DNA of 64,000 nucleotides from Agrobacterium fabrum str. C58 (GCF_000092025.1 NC_003062.2:928001-992000), one strand, 5' to 3'. Shown: positions 52,681 through 61,625, counted from the stretch's first letter. Made by a program: numbers and translations. Notes: generated by a model from the sequence alone, not told the origin.

Positions 52681-53616
52681 ATGAACGCCGAACCGATGAG
52701 CCCCTTCCGCGGGATCAGCTTGAAGCTGATTTCGGTTGGCTTTTTTCTGGTCATGCAGACCTGTATCAAGGCCGCGGGCGATGTGCCGGCCGGACAGATC
52801 ACCTTCTTCCGCTCCGCTTTCGCCATTTTGCCCATCGTCGTCTATCTCGCCTGGCTGCATGCGCTGGCGAGCGCGCTGCACACCAACAATCTTCTCGGTC
52901 ATTTCAAGCGCGGTTTTCTCGGCATTCTTTCGATGGTCTGCGGTTTTTACGGGCTGACCATGCTGCCGCTGCCGGAATTCATCGCCATCGGTTATGCTTC
53001 ACCGCTGCTTGCCGTTGTTTTCGCCGCCTTCATCCTGCGTGAGAAGGTGCGCATCTATCGCTGGAGCGCGGTCTTTGTCGGCATGATGGGCGTGCTGGTC
53101 ATTTTGTGGCCGAAGATGACGCTTTTGCGGGAAGGCGGCTTCGCCGCGGGCGAGGGGCTGGGCGCTATTGCCGTGCTGTGCGGCGCGGCGCTGGGCGGGT
53201 TGGCGATGATCCAGGTGCGGCAGCTGGTGGAAACGGAAAAGACGCCGACTATCGTGCTCTATTTTTCGCTGACCGCCACATTGTTATCGCTGATCAGCGT
53301 GCCCCTCGGCTGGAGCGCGCTGACGATGACGCAGGCCATGCTGTTGATCACCAGCGGCATCTGCGGCGGCGTTGCACAGATTCTCCTGACGGAAAGTTAT
53401 CGCCACGCCGAAGTCTCCGTCATCGCGCCCTTCGAATACAGCTCCATCGTATTCGGGATCGCGGTTTCCTATATCCTTTTCGGAGATATTCCCACCATCA
53501 CCATGCTGATCGGCACCGCGATCGTCATCCTCGCCGGCATCTTCATCATTTTCCGCGAGCATCAACTGGGTCTGGCGAGACGCGCGGCGCGCAAGGCATC
53601 GACACCGCAGGGGTGA
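52681..53616 (+). CDS. EamA/DMT-family transporter
   Basis: A 311-aa protein with ten hydrophobic segments in two EamA halves (about residues 12-140 and 160-295). N-terminal half contains Q-T-C-I-K-A-A-G-D-V and the P-L-P-E-F-I-A-I-G-Y-A-S-P-L loop common in this group. Such proteins export metabolites or amino acids. Substrate unknown; the ribosome binding site is weak. Confidence 0.82.
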   Translation: MNAEPMSPFRGISLKLISVGFFLVMQTCIKAAGDVPAGQITFFRSAFAILPIVVYLAWLHALASALHTNNLLGHFKRGFLGILSMVCGFYGLTMLPLPEFIAIGYASPLLAVVFAAFILREKVRIYRWSAVFVGMMGVLVILWPKMTLLREGGFAAGEGLGAIAVLCGAALGGLAMIQVRQLVETEKTPTIVLYFSLTATLLSLISVPLGWSALTMTQAMLLITSGICGGVAQILLTESYRHAEVSVIAPFEYSSIVFGIAVSYILFGDIPTITMLIGTAIVILAGIFIIFREHQLGLARRAARKASTPQG

Positions 53617-53805
53617 GGGGTGTTCTCCACCGCCGTATACTTGGTGGCATTGTATTCAAGTTGATGACGTCAGAGTATTTGGCGAGGTTCATAGCCTCGC
53701 TGTCTCTCTCAGCAAAACGCGCAAAAGCAAAAGGCGCCTTCCCGAAGAAAGACGCCAGCGCGCAATCATATCCAGGGACCAGCGTTAAACTGGCCTGAGT
53801 GCTTC

Positions 53806-53997
53806 TCAGCGCTCGCGGAAATCCGCAAAGACTGCCGAGGGACGCGTCACGCGGACCTGCTGCATGGCAGCGCGTGCGGTCATCTGTTCGTTTGCGGCTG
53901 CGCCGAAACGATGGTAACCCTGACTGGAGCGAGGGCCGAGGCCCGCCAGGCGGAGCGTTTCAAAGCCGGAATGTACCGGACGGAAGCGAGTGGTCAT
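53806..53997 (-). CDS. 63-aa basic hypothetical protein
   Basis: Starts at ATG 53997 with AAAGGAACCAAGG upstream. Basic, no membrane segment: M-T-T-R-F-R-P-V-H-S-G-F-E-T-L-R-L-A-G-L at the start. No domain recognised. Located between the transporter and the glycosylase gene on the same strand as the latter. Confidence 0.5.
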   Translation of the reverse strand: MTTRFRPVHSGFETLRLAGLGPRSSQGYHRFGAAANEQMTARAAMQQVRVTRPSAVFADFRER

Positions 53998-54149
53998 TGC
54001 CTTGGTTCCTTTAACCGAATTCCTCCCAAGACACGTCCGGTATATCGCAGCGCAGCATGGATTCGGCAAGCCGGCCAAATGCGCCGCTGTTATGCGTAAT
54101 GCGCATGGCTTTTTTCATAATTCATTTACATTGATCAGGAATGAGGCAA

Positions 54150-55040
54150 TCAGCCTTCAGTGATCTTTGTCTGAAAAGCCAATAAATCCTGCCAGGCCAA
54201 GGACTTGCTGGCTGGCGCGTTCAGCAGTTCCTGTGGGTGCAGGCTTGCGAGCGCCGGCAGAATCAGGTGTCCGGCTGCGACATCACGCCACTGTCCGCGC
54301 AGCGTATGGATGGTGCCGGTGCCGCCAAAGAAGAAACGTGCGGTGAAGTTGCCGAGAAGCAACAGGTGTTTCGGCTCTGCCAGTGCGATCTGGCGCTCGA
54401 TGAACGGGCGGCAGATATCCATCTCGGCCTGAGTCGGCGGACGATTACCCGGCGGCCGCCACGGCACGACATTGCCGATCATGATGGCGCTGCGCTCCAG
54501 GCCGATGGCCGCCAGCATGCGCTCGAGCAGCTGCCCCGTCTTGCCGGCAAAGGGCGTGCCCTCGCGGTCGTCATCGGCGTCAGGCATGGGGCCGATGACC
54601 ATGATGGCGGAGGCGGGGTCGCCCTCGCTGAAAATCGTATTGCGCGCGCTGTTCTTGAGGTTGCAGCCGTTGAAACCCTCAAGCGCGGTTCTCAGTTCGC
54701 CGAGCGAGCGCGCGCTTTCCGCCGCAAAACGCGCCGCCGACACGGCCTGCTCGTCCGGCATGGCGACATTTTGCTGAATGGCGGGGGCTGCCGGTGCACC
54801 GCGCGCAGGCGCGCTCCGGCCTGGCGCCTGCCGTTGAGGCGCATCAGTACGGCGGTCGGCCGGGCTCTGCGCCTGCCTAGCCGGTGTGGCAGCGTCTTGT
54901 CCCGGCATCGGGCGGGCGGCGGCAAATTCGGCGAAACGGTCGACCGGCGCCTCCTCCAGCATCCAGTCCACGCCCGCATCCGCATGGAAATGCAGGAGGG
55001 CGGCAAGTTCGGCCGGGGAAAGGTCGTGGGCGGCGATCAT
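54150..55040 (-). CDS. Divergent family 4-like uracil-DNA glycosylase
   Basis: A 296-aa protein: a low-complexity Pro/Ala/Arg-rich N-terminal region (about residues 30-100), then a UDG-fold domain with I-G-P-M-P-D-A-D-D-D-R-E-G-T-P-F-A-G-K and W-R-P-P-G-N-R-P-P-T. Family 4 enzymes hold a 4Fe-4S cluster with four cysteines. Only two equivalents are visible here (in F-N-G-C-N-L and D-I-C-R-P-F); the N-V-V-K-C position reads N-V-V-P-W. It may lack a normal cluster. DNA repair role inferred. Confidence 0.78.
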   Translation of the reverse strand: MIAAHDLSPAELAALLHFHADAGVDWMLEEAPVDRFAEFAAARPMPGQDAATPARQAQSPADRRTDAPQRQAPGRSAPARGAPAAPAIQQNVAMPDEQAVSAARFAAESARSLGELRTALEGFNGCNLKNSARNTIFSEGDPASAIMVIGPMPDADDDREGTPFAGKTGQLLERMLAAIGLERSAIMIGNVVPWRPPGNRPPTQAEMDICRPFIERQIALAEPKHLLLLGNFTARFFFGGTGTIHTLRGQWRDVAAGHLILPALASLHPQELLNAPASKSLAWQDLLAFQTKITEG

Positions 55041-55083
55041 GGGTGGAAATTACCCCATGTTCCCCGCCCGGGGAACCCGTAAA

Positions 55084-56382
55084 TCACGCTGTCCAGCGCT
55101 GAATATCGCCGCTTTCGCCGATCATGGCGAGACCATGGGCGATCGAGAGCAACTCGCCGCCGCTTTCGATCCGGTCGGCGTCGAAACGGCGGGTGAAAAG
55201 CTCCCGCACCGCCGGCACGAAGGAGGTACCGCCGGTGAGGAACACCTTGTCGATCGCCTCTGGTGCAACTTTCGTCTTCTCCAGAACCTCGTCCAGCGCA
55301 CCCTCGATCTTGGCCAGATCGTCGGCGATCCAGTTGTTGAAATCGCTGCGTTTCACCATCTTGCGTCCGGCCTTGCCGAGCGGCGAGAAGTTGAATTCCG
55401 CCTCTTGGGCAGACGACAGCGCCATCTTGGTGGCGGAGATCGCCTGATAGAGCGGGTAACCTTCGTCATGCTCGACGAGATCGATGAAGAGTTCGAGCTT
55501 GTCGGGCTCCAGCGCCGAGCGCACCAGCGATTTGAGGTCGGTGAATTCCTTGGAGGTCTTGAAGATCGACAGCTGGTTCCAGCGGCCGAAGTTCACGTAA
55601 TAACCGGAAGGCACGTCCAGCACCTTGTCGAAGCTTTTGAACTTGCTGCCCTTGCCGATCTCAGGCGAGACCAGATTGTCGATCATGCGGAAGTCGAAAT
55701 GATCGCCCGCCACGCCGACGCCGGAATGGCCGATGGGGGTGGCGGAAAGCTTGCCGGCATGGGTTTCGAACCGGATCAGCGAATAGTCCGTCGTGCCACC
55801 GCCGAAATCCGCCACCAGCACATTGGCGTCCTTCTTCAGGCTCTGGGCGAAATAATAGGCGGCCGCCACCGGCTCATAGACATAGTGGATTTCCGGGAAA
55901 CCGGCCCGGGTGAGCGCTTCGTTGTAACGGGCAAGCGCCAGCGTTTCGTCCGGATTGCTGCCGGCAAAACGCACCGGCCGGCCGGCGATGACGGTCGACA
56001 CATCGCCCGGCCATTCGGATCCCGCATAGGTCTTCAGCTTGCGCAGGAACACCTCCATCAGGTCTTCGAAGCTTTGGCGCTTGGCGAAGATCAGCGTGCC
56101 CTGAAACAGCGGCGAGGCCGCAAATGTCTTGATCGACTGCAGGAAACGACAGTCGCCGGCATTGTCGATGAATTGCCGGATGGCGGCTTGTCCCGCCTCC
56201 ACATGCAGGGCGGCCGCACCCAGGCCGGCATCCTTCATGAAAGAGAGCGCCGTGCGCATGCTGTCATCCGTGCCCGCGCTGCTGGTGAAGCGCATGGAAT
56301 GGCTTGCGCTGCCAGTGTCGGAAAGAGCCATGACCGTGTTGGTCGTGCCGAAATCGAGGCCGAGAGCCCGCTTTTGCGTCAT
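55084..56382 (-). CDS. Hsp70 family protein (YegD-like)
   Basis: A 432-aa protein with an actin-type ATPase core: L-G-L-D-F-G-T-T-N-T-V (phosphate 1), V-A-D-F-G-G-G-T-T-D-Y (phosphate 2) and F-L-T-G-G-T-S-F-V-P (adenosine). It lacks the substrate-binding domain of DnaK, as YegD does. ATG 56382 with AAGGAT at 6 bases is the best start. A chaperone-like role is inferred; client unknown. Confidence 0.88.
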   Translation of the reverse strand: MTQKRALGLDFGTTNTVMALSDTGSASHSMRFTSSAGTDDSMRTALSFMKDAGLGAAALHVEAGQAAIRQFIDNAGDCRFLQSIKTFAASPLFQGTLIFAKRQSFEDLMEVFLRKLKTYAGSEWPGDVSTVIAGRPVRFAGSNPDETLALARYNEALTRAGFPEIHYVYEPVAAAYYFAQSLKKDANVLVADFGGGTTDYSLIRFETHAGKLSATPIGHSGVGVAGDHFDFRMIDNLVSPEIGKGSKFKSFDKVLDVPSGYYVNFGRWNQLSIFKTSKEFTDLKSLVRSALEPDKLELFIDLVEHDEGYPLYQAISATKMALSSAQEAEFNFSPLGKAGRKMVKRSDFNNWIADDLAKIEGALDEVLEKTKVAPEAIDKVFLTGGTSFVPAVRELFTRRFDADRIESGGELLSIAHGLAMIGESGDIQRWTA

Positions 56383-56793
56383 CGCCATATCCTTGTGCCG
56401 ATAGAAGAACCCGCCCGGCCCTTGGGCGGCCCGGCGTGAAGATAAGGGATGCCCTTGGCACCCCGATGTCAGAGGAGGGCGGTTGATTGCACAAGGCCGA
56501 CGGAATGGCAAGCGCCGCCTATTGTTTTTGCGCCCTGTGCCGCCCGTCTTTGGTTTTTGAAAAGGGACGGCACCGTCGCGGCGCATGGTAAACAGAACGA
56601 TTATTCCATGATGAAACAACACGGTAGTTTTGGAAAATAACTTGAGGGATTCGCTGCTAAGGTCGTCACATAAAGTAAGAGGCACGAAACGATGCTAATT
56701 TGTTATGTGAAATAAATATTTTATTCAATAATGGCATGTTTTTCTGGCACAGTTTATTTGGTCGCCTGTCGTTTTCGTAGCCGTGGAAATTCG
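56383..56793. other. Intergenic region with dyad TCACATAA/TTATGTGA
   Basis: 411 bases between divergent genes. The right part is AT-rich. TCACATAA (56666-56673) and TTATGTGA (56703-56710) form a perfect 8-bp inverted pair, spacer 29, about 84 bases upstream of the cyclase ATG. TATTTTATTC follows and may be part of the promoter. No gene seen. Confidence 0.4.
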
Positions 56794-57771
56794 ATGCCCT
56801 ACAAGATCAGCCAATACGTATTGGACGACGCGACGCCTGACGACAGCGGTATCGTTCAGGGTGATATGGACGTTTTCATCCACCAGCTCATGACACTCAT
56901 GGAGGCGTCGCAACAAGGCTACGCGCTATTTGATGGTAATGATGAGCTTCGTTTCGCCAACAGCGCATTCCGCGCCGCGCTCGGCATAGGACGCCATGAA
57001 TTCCCCAGCTGGGTGGATATGATGCGCAGCGGCTATCGTACCACCACCGGCACGAGCATAGAGACTTCGGATTTCGAATTGTGGCTGCGCTCGGCAAAGA
57101 CGCGGCGTGGCAAATTGCCGTTTCGCACCATCGAAACCAGCCTGAAGGACGGTCGGTGGATGCTGACGACCGAAACGACGTTGCCGGGCGGCTGGATGCT
57201 GTGCGTCATCACCGACGTGTCTGAACTCGGCATCGAATTGCGCGATCTGCGCCAGGAGCGGGACCGGGCGCTCAAATCCGCGCTGAGTGACGAACTGACG
57301 GGGCTTGGAAACCGCCGTTATGCGATGGATACGCTCAACCATCTGCTGGGACCGAACAAGGCGCAGGCGCTCGCCGTCATCATCATGGATATCGACCACT
57401 TCAAGAGTGTCAACGACCGCTTCGGCCATGCCTATGGCGATCTCGTGCTGAAAGATTTTGCGGCCCGGCTCTCCGCCACCGCCGGCCGTGATGATCTTCT
57501 TGGCAGGATCGGCGGAGAAGAGTTTCTGCTGGTCCTCAGCGGGTCACGGATGCACAGCGCCGATAGTCTGATGCGGCAGCTTTTGTCATCGCTGGCGCAG
57601 GCTTCGCCTCTTGGGGACAGGCCGGATTTCCGTTACAGTTGCTCTGCCGGCATCGCCTATGCCAATCCCGGCGAAAGCGCCAGCGAGGTGCTGCGCCACG
57701 CCGATACCGCGCTTTATGAAGCCAAGAATACGGGGCGAAACCGTTACGTGATCTACGCAACGGTTCCTTGA
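56794..57771 (+). CDS. PAS-GGDEF diguanylate cyclase
   Basis: A 325-aa protein making cyclic di-GMP. PAS domain at about residues 30-140 (Q-Q-G-Y-A-L-F-D-G-N-D-E-L-R-F-A-N), cyclase domain at about 165-325 with D-E-L-T-G-L-G-N-R-R and active-site R-I-G-G-E-E-F. The usual RxxD inhibitory site reads G-R-D-D, so product feedback may be lost. No membrane segment. GTGGAAAT precedes ATG 56794. Confidence 0.92.
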   Translation: MPYKISQYVLDDATPDDSGIVQGDMDVFIHQLMTLMEASQQGYALFDGNDELRFANSAFRAALGIGRHEFPSWVDMMRSGYRTTTGTSIETSDFELWLRSAKTRRGKLPFRTIETSLKDGRWMLTTETTLPGGWMLCVITDVSELGIELRDLRQERDRALKSALSDELTGLGNRRYAMDTLNHLLGPNKAQALAVIIMDIDHFKSVNDRFGHAYGDLVLKDFAARLSATAGRDDLLGRIGGEEFLLVLSGSRMHSADSLMRQLLSSLAQASPLGDRPDFRYSCSAGIAYANPGESASEVLRHADTALYEAKNTGRNRYVIYATVP

Positions 57772-57792
57772 TCGGCCTTGAGGCGGAAGCCT

Positions 57793-58581
57793 TTAATTCG
57801 ACTTCGCGGCGCCGCCGTCTACCCGCAGCATCGTGCCGGTAATATAGCTCGCCGGCACCGAGCAGAGGAAAGCGCCGGCGGCGGCGAATTCTTCCACCGT
57901 GCCGAGACGGCCGGCCGGAATGCCCTTGACGGAGGCCTCACGCACTTCCTCAATGCTCTTGCCGAGACGCTTGGCATTGGCGCCATCCAGCTCGTCGATG
58001 CGGTCGGTATGGATGCGGCCGGGCAGCAGCAGGTTGGAGGTGATGCCGAAGGAGGCCACTTCTGACGACAGCGTCTTGCTCCAGCCGACAAGCGCGCCGC
58101 GCAGGGTGTTGGAAAGGGCGAGATTGGGGATCGGTTCGAACACGCCTGACGAGGCGACGGTGAGGATGCGGCCGAAACCCTGTTCCTTCATCTGCGGCAG
58201 CAGCGCGTTGGTCAGCGTGATGACCCGCAGCACCATGGACTGGAAGAAGGTGTCGAGCTTGTCGACCGTCATTTCCTGCGCAAGGCCGGGCGTCGGACCA
58301 CCGGTATTGTTGACGAGAATATCGATGCCGCCGAGCTTGTCCTCGACGGCCTGAACCATGGATTCGACGAAATTGTCATCGGCAAGATCACCCCACACCC
58401 AGTCGGCCTTGCCCTTGCCGAGCGCATTGATCGCCTTGCAATTTTCCGCCAGCTTTTCACCGCTTCGGCCAACCAGAAGGACGTTTGCGCCCTCTTTCGC
58501 CAGCGCGGTGGCAATGCCCAGCCCAAGGCCGCGAGAGGAGGCGAGAACGAGGGCGCGTTTGCCGGAAATGCCGAAATCCAT
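57793..58581 (-). CDS. SDR-family protein lacking the YxxxK motif
   Basis: A 262-aa short-chain dehydrogenase fold with cofactor loop A-S-S-R-G-L-G-L-G-I (14-23), N-N-T-G-G (91-95) and Ser144/145. Where the catalytic Tyr-x-x-x-Lys should be, the sequence is Ser157-N-T-L-Arg161. A group of SDR proteins shares this S-N-x-x-R form. It may act with a different mechanism or have no oxidoreductase activity. ACAGGA precedes the start. Often annotated as an oxidoreductase without a substrate. Confidence 0.82.
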   Translation of the reverse strand: MDFGISGKRALVLASSRGLGLGIATALAKEGANVLLVGRSGEKLAENCKAINALGKGKADWVWGDLADDNFVESMVQAVEDKLGGIDILVNNTGGPTPGLAQEMTVDKLDTFFQSMVLRVITLTNALLPQMKEQGFGRILTVASSGVFEPIPNLALSNTLRGALVGWSKTLSSEVASFGITSNLLLPGRIHTDRIDELDGANAKRLGKSIEEVREASVKGIPAGRLGTVEEFAAAGAFLCSVPASYITGTMLRVDGGAAKSN

Positions 58582-58620
58582 GGAGTTTGTCCTGTCTTGT
58601 GAGTGCCGTATGTGGTGTTT

Positions 58621-58730
58621 ATAGAGCATTTCCAGGAAAAGTGGACCCCGGTTTTCCGTCCGGAAATGCGACAAAACAAAGAGTTAGAGATTTTTCGCCA
58701 CGCGCAGAAACGCGAAAAACCTCTATAAGG
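58621..58730. repeat. RIME-like palindromic repeat, copy B3
   Basis: The most complete copy: GCATTTCC...GGAAATGC core, then a second hairpin AGAGATTTTTCGC / GCGAAAAACCTCT (one mismatch). It lies between divergent genes and ends 32 bases before the CDF start, so it occupies the promoter region. Confidence 0.75.
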
Positions 58731-58762
58731 CGGTTTCTGCTTTTGAAGGTCAAATACACGTC

Positions 58763-59683
58763 ATGACAGAACAATCCCTGCTGAAATTCTCCATTGCCGT
58801 CACGGTTGTCCTGGCGCTGTTCGGCATTGGCGCGGGCCTGTTTTCCGGCTCGTTCGCGGTTGTTTTCGACGGTGTTTATGCGCTCACCGATGCTTTCATG
58901 ACGGTGCTGGCGCTGCTTGTGGCGCGGTTGATTGCCGCTTCCGCAGCACCCAGGCCCGGTGGCCGCCTGGCGGAACGTTTCACCATGGGTTTCTGGCATC
59001 TGGAGCCGATGGTGCTCGGCCTCAACGGCACGCTGTTGATGGGGGCGGCGATCTATGCGCTCATCAATGCCATCGATAGCCTGATGGATGGCGGACGCTC
59101 GATCGAGTTCGATTACGCCATCATCGTCACTTTCGTCAGCTTTACCGTCTCACTCGCCATGGCATGGTTCGTCAAACGGCAAAACCGCAGGCTGAAATCC
59201 GCTTTCGTGGCGCTGGATGCCAAAAGCTGGCTGATGAGTGCGCTTCTGAGCATGGCGCTGTTCGTCGCCTTCGCCATCGGCTACGGCCTCACGGGCACGT
59301 CGCAAGCTTGGCTCGCGCCCTATATCGACCCGGCCGTGCTGGCGCTGGTCTGCCTCGTCATCATCCCCATGCCGCTCGGCAATGTGAAACAGGCGCTTGC
59401 CGACATTCTTCTGGTGACGCCGCTGGAGTTCAAGCAGCATGTGGACGGCGTGGCAGGTGAGATCGTGACGAAATTCGGCTTTGCTTCGCACTATTCCTAC
59501 GTCGCCCGTGTCGGCCGCGGCCGGCAGATCGAGCTCTTCTTCATTGTCCCGAAGAACTGGCCGGCCCGGCGCCTGGAGGAGTGGGACGCGATCCGCGACG
59601 AGATCGGCAATGCGCTCGGCGGCGAGGGGAGTGACCGCTGGCTGACGATCGTGTTCACGACGGATGAGGAATGGGCAGTTTGA
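58763..59683 (+). CDS. Cation diffusion facilitator (CDF) transporter
   Basis: A 306-aa inner-membrane metal exporter. Six hydrophobic segments in residues 8-210 and a C-terminal cytoplasmic domain. F-D-G-V-Y-A-L-T-D-A in helix 2 carries the paired Asp residues of the transport site; the second pair is expected in helix 5, where A-L-D-A-K-S-W supplies one. Metal not identifiable (Zn, Fe, Mn or Co). Confidence 0.82.
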   Translation: MTEQSLLKFSIAVTVVLALFGIGAGLFSGSFAVVFDGVYALTDAFMTVLALLVARLIAASAAPRPGGRLAERFTMGFWHLEPMVLGLNGTLLMGAAIYALINAIDSLMDGGRSIEFDYAIIVTFVSFTVSLAMAWFVKRQNRRLKSAFVALDAKSWLMSALLSMALFVAFAIGYGLTGTSQAWLAPYIDPAVLALVCLVIIPMPLGNVKQALADILLVTPLEFKQHVDGVAGEIVTKFGFASHYSYVARVGRGRQIELFFIVPKNWPARRLEEWDAIRDEIGNALGGEGSDRWLTIVFTTDEEWAV

Positions 59684-59717
59684 ATGCTCCGTGCGTCAGC
59701 CTCAGTAGAACTGTATT

Positions 59718-60587
59718 TCACGGTGCTGTAGCCGCTCTGCGATCTCCCGCCAAATACCAGGCTACAGACATTATCACGATGCCGCCTCCCGTCAGGACGA
59801 TGGGCGATATGACTTCATTGTAAAATAGCCAGACCCATACTGGTCCGAGAATAACATCCAGCATGGAAATTAATCCGGCCTCGCCGGCGTTTATGCGCCG
59901 GGATCCTTGGAGCAGGAATATATAGCCGAATGCCGTGGTGAGGACGCCATAAAGTGCGCAGGCGATGATCTGCGTCGGAGCGGGTATCTCAAATTGCATC
60001 AGCGGCAGCGCGACGCAAATGCAGATCAGGGCTGCAAGAGCGGTCATCAGGGTGGTGTCCATGTCCGGAAAGCGCTTCGCGATAACGATTTGCGTGGCGC
60101 ATCCCGTGGTCATGATGAAGGCGGCAAAGATACCGAGCATGTCCTGGTGCGATACTGCCGCGCCAACCGAAATCAATACTCCAACGAAAGCCAAGCAGCC
60201 AGCGATGACGAAACGGTAGGTAACCCGATCCCGCAAGCACACAAATGCGATGCCGGCCACAATAAATGGGAGTGTCGCATAGATCGTCATCACGTTGGCG
60301 ACGGTCGTCCATCGCAGGGACGCGATATATGTAATCGCCGCGATCGCAGACACCAAGCATCCGGCAATGCCGGGGAAACCGAATGACATCGACGACCGTT
60401 GTCTGGCAAATCTATTTCGAAGCAGAAAAAACGCCCCAAGAGCCAAAAAGGTGAAGGCAGAGCGCCACGCCACCATCGACCACATATCCATATCCGCCAT
60501 TCGGACGAAAAGCCCAGCCGTGCTCCATAAAACTGCCGAGGCTGCTACAAGATATATGCCACTAGAACGTTCATGTGCTAGACTCAT
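59718..60587 (-). CDS. EamA/DMT-family transporter controlled by adjacent TetR
   Basis: A 289-aa protein with ten hydrophobic segments in two EamA halves; S-A-V-L-W-S-T-A-G-L-F-V-R-M at the start is typical. GGAG precedes the start. It shares a 61-base gap with the divergent TetR gene, whose operator lies inside, so it is the likely target. GC content is somewhat lower here than around, hinting at transfer. Substrate unknown. Confidence 0.8.
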   Translation of the reverse strand: MSLAHERSSGIYLVAASAVLWSTAGLFVRMADMDMWSMVAWRSAFTFLALGAFFLLRNRFARQRSSMSFGFPGIAGCLVSAIAAITYIASLRWTTVANVMTIYATLPFIVAGIAFVCLRDRVTYRFVIAGCLAFVGVLISVGAAVSHQDMLGIFAAFIMTTGCATQIVIAKRFPDMDTTLMTALAALICICVALPLMQFEIPAPTQIIACALYGVLTTAFGYIFLLQGSRRINAGEAGLISMLDVILGPVWVWLFYNEVISPIVLTGGGIVIMSVAWYLAGDRRAATAP

Positions 60588-60616
60588 ATAGGCATCGCTC
60601 CAAGGAGAGAAGTATG

Positions 60617-60622
60617 TATAAT
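60617..60622 (+). promoter_or_regulatory. -10 box of the TetR-family gene
   Basis: TATAAT, perfect, 26 bases upstream of ATG 60649. Transcription would start near 60629, putting the operator at 60631-60645 inside the short leader. Confidence 0.45.
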
Positions 60623-60630
60623 CAGCAATG

Positions 60631-60645
60631 TAGACGATCGGTCTA
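60631..60645. promoter_or_regulatory. TetR operator TAGAC-GATCG-GTCTA
   Basis: A 15-bp inverted repeat ending 3 bases before the TetR start codon. It is one base shorter than the TAGACC-N4-GGTCTA box I recall for NemR-type regulators. Its position blocks both the promoter and the ribosome binding site, and it serves the divergent transporter too. Confidence 0.55.
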
Positions 60646-60648
60646 GTT

Positions 60649-61275
60649 ATGAATGGTCAATCTGCGACGCGCACGCGTCTCATTTCGGAGGGAATGCGCC
60701 AGCTGCTCGCTCACGGGTATGAGGGCGTGGGGATCGGCCCGATCCTGAAGGAAGTGGATGTCCCAAAAGGGTCGTTCTATTACTTCTTTGCGAGCAAGGA
60801 CGACTTCGTGGTGGCGGTCATCGAGGCCTACGAGCAAAAGTATGCGCATATCAGGGAGCGACTTTTTTCGGATACATCGTTGCGCGCGTTGCAGCGCCTA
60901 TCGGTATATTTTGAAACGCTGGAACTGGAGCTTAAGCAAGACGGGCCTTATGCAGGCTGCCTTTACGGCGTCATTGCGCAGACTTCCGCAGGCCGTAGCG
61001 CTCTGGTTCGGGACGCGCTTGCTATTTCATTCGGGCGATGGGAGACGAGTATTCGCGAACTGCTCACCCAAGCCCAATATGAAGACGATATTGCCGGCGA
61101 TGAGGATGTATCGGATCTTTGCGCTTGTATCATCGAGGCTTACGAGGGTGCGCTTATTCGCGTGAAAGCCACGGGCGATATAGCCGCTTTCACCCGGTTT
61201 CGAATCAAAGGCTTACAAAGGCTGATGGCGAACATGCATCACAATGGCCGCGTGGTTTCTGAAGACGGCCGTTAG
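60649..61275 (+). CDS. TetR/AcrR-family repressor (NemR/AcuR type)
   Basis: A 208-aa repressor. Helix-turn-helix at about residues 8-52 (L-I-S-E-G-M-R-Q-L-L-A-H-G-Y, then V-P-K-G-S-F-Y-Y-F-F). The ligand domain contains G-P-Y-A-G-C-L-Y-G, with a Cys at the place of the reactive Cys group in NemR-like sensors of electrophiles. Likely controls itself and the divergent EamA gene. Inducer unknown. Confidence 0.88.
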   Translation: MNGQSATRTRLISEGMRQLLAHGYEGVGIGPILKEVDVPKGSFYYFFASKDDFVVAVIEAYEQKYAHIRERLFSDTSLRALQRLSVYFETLELELKQDGPYAGCLYGVIAQTSAGRSALVRDALAISFGRWETSIRELLTQAQYEDDIAGDEDVSDLCACIIEAYEGALIRVKATGDIAAFTRFRIKGLQRLMANMHHNGRVVSEDGR

Positions 61276-61362
61276 GCTGACATTATTCAAGATGGTGCAT
61301 AACTCCAGGATCGAAAACATGCTTTTGCGTTCTCTCGTTTCGAGACGTTAAACCAATCATAC

Positions 61363-61391
61363 TTGACGGCCGAAAGGGCGGAGCCTATTCT
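61363..61391 (+). promoter_or_regulatory. Sigma70-type promoter of ETF-QO
   Basis: TTGACG (61363-61368) and TATTCT (61386-61391) with a 17-base spacer. Transcription would begin near 61398, inside the palindrome at 61397. Confidence 0.55.
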
Positions 61392-61396
61392 TTTTA

Positions 61397-61410
61397 TTAC
61401 GTGCACGTAA
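61397..61410. promoter_or_regulatory. Palindrome TTACGTGCACGTAA over the start site
   Basis: A perfect 14-bp palindrome beginning 5 bases after the -10 box. It resembles the TTACGT...ACGTAA sites of LiuR-type MerR regulators of branched-chain and acyl-CoA oxidation, from memory. ETF-QO takes electrons from those pathways, so the match is meaningful. Confidence 0.45.
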
Positions 61411-61625
61411 AAGTAATCTGTATTCATCAGGTTGTCTGACAATTGACTGGCGTACGACCTGATTTGGCATTATAGACGCTCGACAAAGGCGTCTCGCTTT
61501 GCGAAGACAGGTGCCGATCGCTGCGGTGTCGCGGATGGGCTTTTTGTCTGGCGCAGGCGGTGCGACTCGGCGGTACGAAAAACGATAACAACAGCCGGAT
61601 GGGACCGGCGATCTGAGAGGACAAG

